Of a stretch of 64,000 nucleotides of DNA, positions 59,641 to 64,000 are shown in pieces (position 1 is the stretch's first letter; every line of letters starts with the position of its first letter). The notes under the pieces were generated by a model. It did not search any database, was not told the DNA's origin, and saw nothing but the letters and a program-made list of their open reading frames with translations. A program made the position numbers and the translations under genes. Origin of the DNA: Casuarius casuarius (taxonomy: Eukaryota > Chordata > Aves > Casuariiformes > Casuariidae); the NCBI GenBank assembly GCA_003342895.1, contig PTFA01000085.1, forward strand, positions 1,762,671 to 1,826,670, in the 5' to 3' direction.

Positions 59641-62600
59641 AATCTAATGATTAAATACGCCAGAGCCAGCCTGCGTGCTCATCACAGCTCCCGGTGGCNT
59701 GGCACCTGTGAGACAGAGCAAAAGGAGGAAGAACGCCCCAGGAGCCACTCACAGGCCGCCTCTGCCCTCTTTCCTTAGCTGTGAATGGCGCTCTCTTGCA
59801 TGGGGGAAAGCCAGCCGTCATGCCCCCTCCTCACTATCTGCCTTCAGCACCAGCCAGTGAAGCCCCGTGGCCAGAGGAAGTGCAGCAAAAACACCACTGC
59901 TGCTCTGTTCTCCACCTGCACTTTTCACCAAAGGGGCTCCTTACTGGTCACATAGCCCCTGCAATTTAGCACCACTTCCTTTTCCTTGTCCTCGAATAGG
60001 ATACACATGAAAAATTTTCTACAAAAAGAGAGAGAAAAAAGACGAAGAATCCAGTTCTTTGTCAATGTCCAATTCTGGCTATTTTTTGGCAGTTCTAGCT
60101 GTATTCTAGTCTTCCTAATCCCTTAGATAAAATGAGAATTGCAACTCTAAAGCTACAGCAGGAGGCTATAGCCTCCCACATCCTGCTTAGCAAGCAGTAA
60201 AGGCAGCCTGGCCTAGACTAATAATCTGTTAACTATTTGAAGAAAATATTAGGAAACACAAACACTTCATTTTCAGCATATTCCACCACCCTAAGCGCCA
60301 GGGTTAAAAAATAAAGCTATTTATAGATTTAGCCTTATTTCATAGGCTTGCATTTTTCTTGAAACCATTAACCCTCTGAATAGTCATCATACGTGACTTG
60401 GAAAGGTCGAAGCTTATGGATAGGAATAGCACTGTAAATTGTTGAATGTGTTATAAGCTGCCCCTTATCAAAAGAAAGGACAAGCTGTTGAATAATATCT
60501 AATAAAAATAATAACATAGCAACTGCTTTTTGCAGATGGTTTTTTTTAGGTGAAAGGTTGTACTCAGCAGACGAGAAAGAAATTAAGAGCCTCTGCTTAC
60601 TGTGCTTTCAGGTCTTTATTTTTCTCAGCAATGGACCATATGTACTTTTTCCTTGGTGTTACTATAACAAAGAAGCACTCTGTTAAATATTAAACATGTC
60701 CATGAATTAACACTCACATGCTCTGCTGCAGGAGTCTGAGCAAACCAGTGAGATAATCTAGACTGAGTGACAAGTCTCTTTTGTGCAAATCAATGAGATA
60801 ATCTGGATTATNTGAATGACAAGTCTTTCTTGATTTATACATTTTAAGAATTCAAGATAGCAAACCTGACCTGATACACATCAAGAGCTCTGTGCCCCTG
60901 AACATNGTACCAAACTCTAGCCACATAAATGGGTTAACTGTGCAGGTACAGGGATCCATCTGAATTCCACTGCTACATTGAAAACCTCTCACATTCAAAC
61001 ATTTCTGTTTTCAACACAGTTTAAAAGTCATTTAAAATATCAAAGTAAATGTTTTCATTCCAGGTGAAACCTCTAAAGGATTAGTCTCCAACACAAGCAT
61101 ATTGTAGCCTAGCTGCCTGTGTTGCCCTGGTTCAACTCTTACTCACCACTATATAATACCAGATTATGCCCTGATTAGATACCCAAGTGTTTTGGACTTG
61201 CACACATTCGTTTCTTTGTGCCTTGTTTCCATGCTGACCTTCAGATTTCAGAACCTTTCTCCATCAGGATTTTGATTATTTGCTATTATTATTATGTTGA
61301 ATTATTATTATTATTATTTGAATTCTTAATTATTATTTTGAACTGAACTAAGTTTTCATTTGCTTGAAAAATTTTTTTGCTCTTTCAGAGAAGCTGGAGT
61401 CAGCATGGAGACACAAAGCCTCCCAGCAAAGGTGAGCTTGCGAGTTGGCAGATTCCTTCAGGAGGGAGTGCTCTCCGACGGGGGCCAAGGCAGCTGACCA
61501 CACGTCAGCAAGGTGAGCTACCATGACTGCCCAAGTAACACAAACTCTCTGTAGTTTGTCCACTTTGATTTTACGAGAAGAGATGTGATACAAGCACTGG
61601 CAGCTGGCAGATCAGGTTCTGTAGTCGGCGTTTTGATTTAACAGCATAAGGGTAACATACAAACCAAGAGAGCGATGTTGAATTTTTCTGGTCTGCAACG
61701 AGATTTCTTTTGTGTAGAAGCTTTGGGGCCTGTGAGGCTGATAACTGCTTGCAGAAAATTCCCTGGCATAAAACTGGGAACCTGAGATTTTTTGCAGAAA
61801 ACAAAGAGACAGTGAGTATACGCAGCTTTGAGGAGTTGAATTTTCTTAGCGTCCTTTTTCTGAAGCTTGTCGTCAGCATGAGAGTGAACCCACCTCCAGT
61901 CTCCAAGAGAGTTTAGAAAGATCTTGCCACTATCCCAAACTTCAAATGATCACCATTGTACATCTCTGGCATTAAAACAGTGGAATCTGAAGATGACACT
62001 GCTTCTTTTGAGGAGAAGAAAAATACTCAAAATCAGTGGAGTCATAACCATTTCCATGACATGAGAATTTGGCCCATACCCANGTGAAATTTTATCTACT
62101 TTGAGAACATGCAGTTTTGAGAAAAATCCATCTCAGATTGGCAGGCTTTCCAGGGCAGAGCTCTCCAGAGATGGACAAGCAAGTTCCTCGTACTGAGGTG
62201 AACTCCCATCACCCCAGCCCTGGAGCTTCGTAGCTAGCACTCGACAACACAGGTACAGCCCTAGAACTGACGTCACCCGATTTCCAATTTCATTCTAACA
62301 AGACAATCTGTAAGAGCAGACATATTTCTTGCCTAATGCCCTCAGTCAGCTGCTTTTACCACTGAGGTAAAGGTTATGCAGGAAGGAAAATACTGAGCAG
62401 ATGGATATGTTTACTAGGGAGTTGGACTGTGTGCAGAAGCACCACTTGCAGTATTTCTGGGAATTGGTGTAGTCAGGAAAGGATAAAAGCATATTATAAT
62501 TAATAACTGCATCAGGCTGTAATACGAATTTTTCAAATTTTTATCTTTCATAATTAATGCTATGAAGATGTATGAAAATACAGTTTTTATACCTAGGAGA

Positions 62601-64000
62601 TATTCTGCAAAACACTTCTTTTTACTGAACATACTGAGAAGATGTTACCATACAATGTTAGACTAAGGTCTAAAATAAGTTAGACTCCAAAATGCACCCT
62701 GTTTATGTATTGCAAAGAAAAGAGATGACAACTGAGAATGATACACTTCTGACATTTGATGAAATCAGAATTTTTATGAAAGATACTAATGTTCACATTA
62801 TTCATAAATTGGAAAACTTCAGTGGATGCAGAAGAATTATCCTGAAAAAAACATTTGGCGTATAAATTATTAAGTCTTCTCAGATGAAATAAATAAATGA
62901 ATGTTTCCAGTTGTGTGCTTCTCAGTGCCTAACAGGTGACTATNTATTAAAAAAGATGGATCCTTTCTGAGATTTTCTTCTTTAGCATAGAGTGATGAAG
63001 AGTCTCTGAATGGGACTTAGATCTGAAGATTTCCCACCTGAAGAGGACTGGGTCACACAGATTGTGTCCAGAGTATGTGCTAACCTGACTGCCATCCAGC
63101 AGGTGCAAAGAAGATGAGACAGTACTGATTTGTAGAGAAGCTCCATAGTTCACAGACGAGCAGGACCCCAGCCTACAACCCTGTTGTCTGAACTGAGATC
63201 AAAAAAAGCCATCCAAATCTAGTACTGACCTACTATTATTAGTCATAAGGCTGCTCCAGAAATCGACCTTACTACAAAGTCCTTTACAAGCTTTGTGCTC
63301 TTGTGGATAAAGACGGGTAATAAGTAAGGAGAGTAAACAACAGCTCTGCTACTGCAATGAAATTTTAAGGAGAAAGTGTTGAAGCAGGAAATGACAAAGA
63401 GCCTGCTTACATCTCTGTACTTCCTTAATGTTAGCTAACTAGACTTTATCGTCTGTTCCAGGCAGTGTCCTTTGTTCNTGGACTCAGTCCTGGCACCAGC
63501 AATCCCCAGGTAGGTCAGCTTCTCTATTACAGATAAGACTTTATAACAAGGAAACAACTCCTCTTTCAACCACCTGATGAAAGTTAACAAATAGCAATTC
63601 TTCTCTGTGTCATCCATGCAATTTGATTACATGCTCTACTAACTTTATGATTTGATAAACTGGTGAACTAAGCTAATATCATTGTTAACACACTGATCTA
63701 ATCTCATCTGTAATTTTGGTTTGATTATAATATTGTTCATTTTAAGCTTATAGCANCTTAGCCTACATGATGTGCTTCTATGATGTTAATATTTGCTTTT
63801 CTCATTTAAAATAATAAAGTCAGAAAAAGCACACAGAACTAGATTACATCTTCATTTTTAATAGCCTTTACAGGTTTCTCATGTGACACAAATTAGGGGT
63901 TTTTAAATGAAGGCCTTTATTAGACTAGGTCACCCCTGTTCAAGAAAGATGAATTCAAATTCATCTGCTAGCATGACCATGGGACAGGGGAGTATACCTT
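59641..64000. other. Upstream intergenic segment C
   Basis: No gene recognised. A GC-richer patch at about 59680-59970 and another at 61380-61600 have short open frames without family resemblance. Contains the ATT microsatellite at 61284-61337 and one perfect CRE octamer at 62268-62275. Confidence 0.68.
61284..61337 (+). repeat. (ATT)n microsatellite
   Basis: Interrupted ATT trinucleotide repeats, with a core of about six units at 61301-61318. Confidence 0.93.

Noticed and set aside
62268..62275. Perfect CRE octamer TGACGTCA
   Set aside because: A single 8-bp match in 64 kb is close to chance expectation and lies 16 kb from the promoter with no other support.
1..64000. CRISPR arrays, operons, rRNA/tRNA genes, prophage or other multi-gene systems
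   Set aside because: Nothing of this kind is visible; the window is ordinary vertebrate intron/exon and intergenic DNA. A tRNAscan or Rfam search would be needed to exclude small RNA genes formally.

Overview
The window is vertebrate nuclear DNA, most likely from a bird. Two diverged CR1 LINE fragments of avian type lie at about 51.2 kb and 59.1-59.6 kb, there are no mammalian SINEs, and introns are short (38 complete introns in about 46 kb). CR1 is also present in crocodilians and turtles, so bird is an inference (roughly 80% sure).

The only protein-coding gene I can support is VPS13C, on the minus strand. Its start codon is at 46075 and the gene runs leftward out of the window. I placed 39 consecutive coding exons from the translation, GT/AG splice sites and codon phase. 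Their lengths sum to 4447 nt, about 1482 codons, with the reading frame intact throughout, including three exons that carry an isolated N. This is roughly the N-terminal 40% of a protein of about 3750 residues: the chorein_N lipid-entry end, the first part of the bridge-like groove, a VAP-binding FFAT motif, the first copy of an internal duplication and the start of the second. The VAB, ATG2_C and PH-like C-terminal parts lie beyond position 1. VPS13C is a lipid-transfer bridge between the ER and late endosomes/lysosomes or lipid droplets.

Layout: 1-475, end of intron 39; 476-46075, exons 39 to 1; about 45440-46420, a CpG-island promoter spanning exon 1, broken by a 183-base N gap just 5' of the start codon and carrying a GC-rich minisatellite in intron 1; 46420-64000, gene-poor AT-rich upstream DNA with an AT palindrome cluster, two CR1 fragments, an ATT microsatellite and no recognisable gene.

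The gene body is nearly free of recognisable transposons, with one clear exception: a complete 336-bp internally deleted Tigger1-type (pogo/mariner) element in intron 23, with intact ends and a TA target duplication, 59 bp from a splice donor. I know Tigger1 as a placental-mammal family, so this is the most surprising object in the window. Other points worth a look are the exon-for-exon internal duplication, a 43-residue alternatively skippable basic cassette (exons 6-7), the FFAT variant, a tandem TAG-TAG splice acceptor and one weak donor. I found no evidence of an undescribed multi-gene system.
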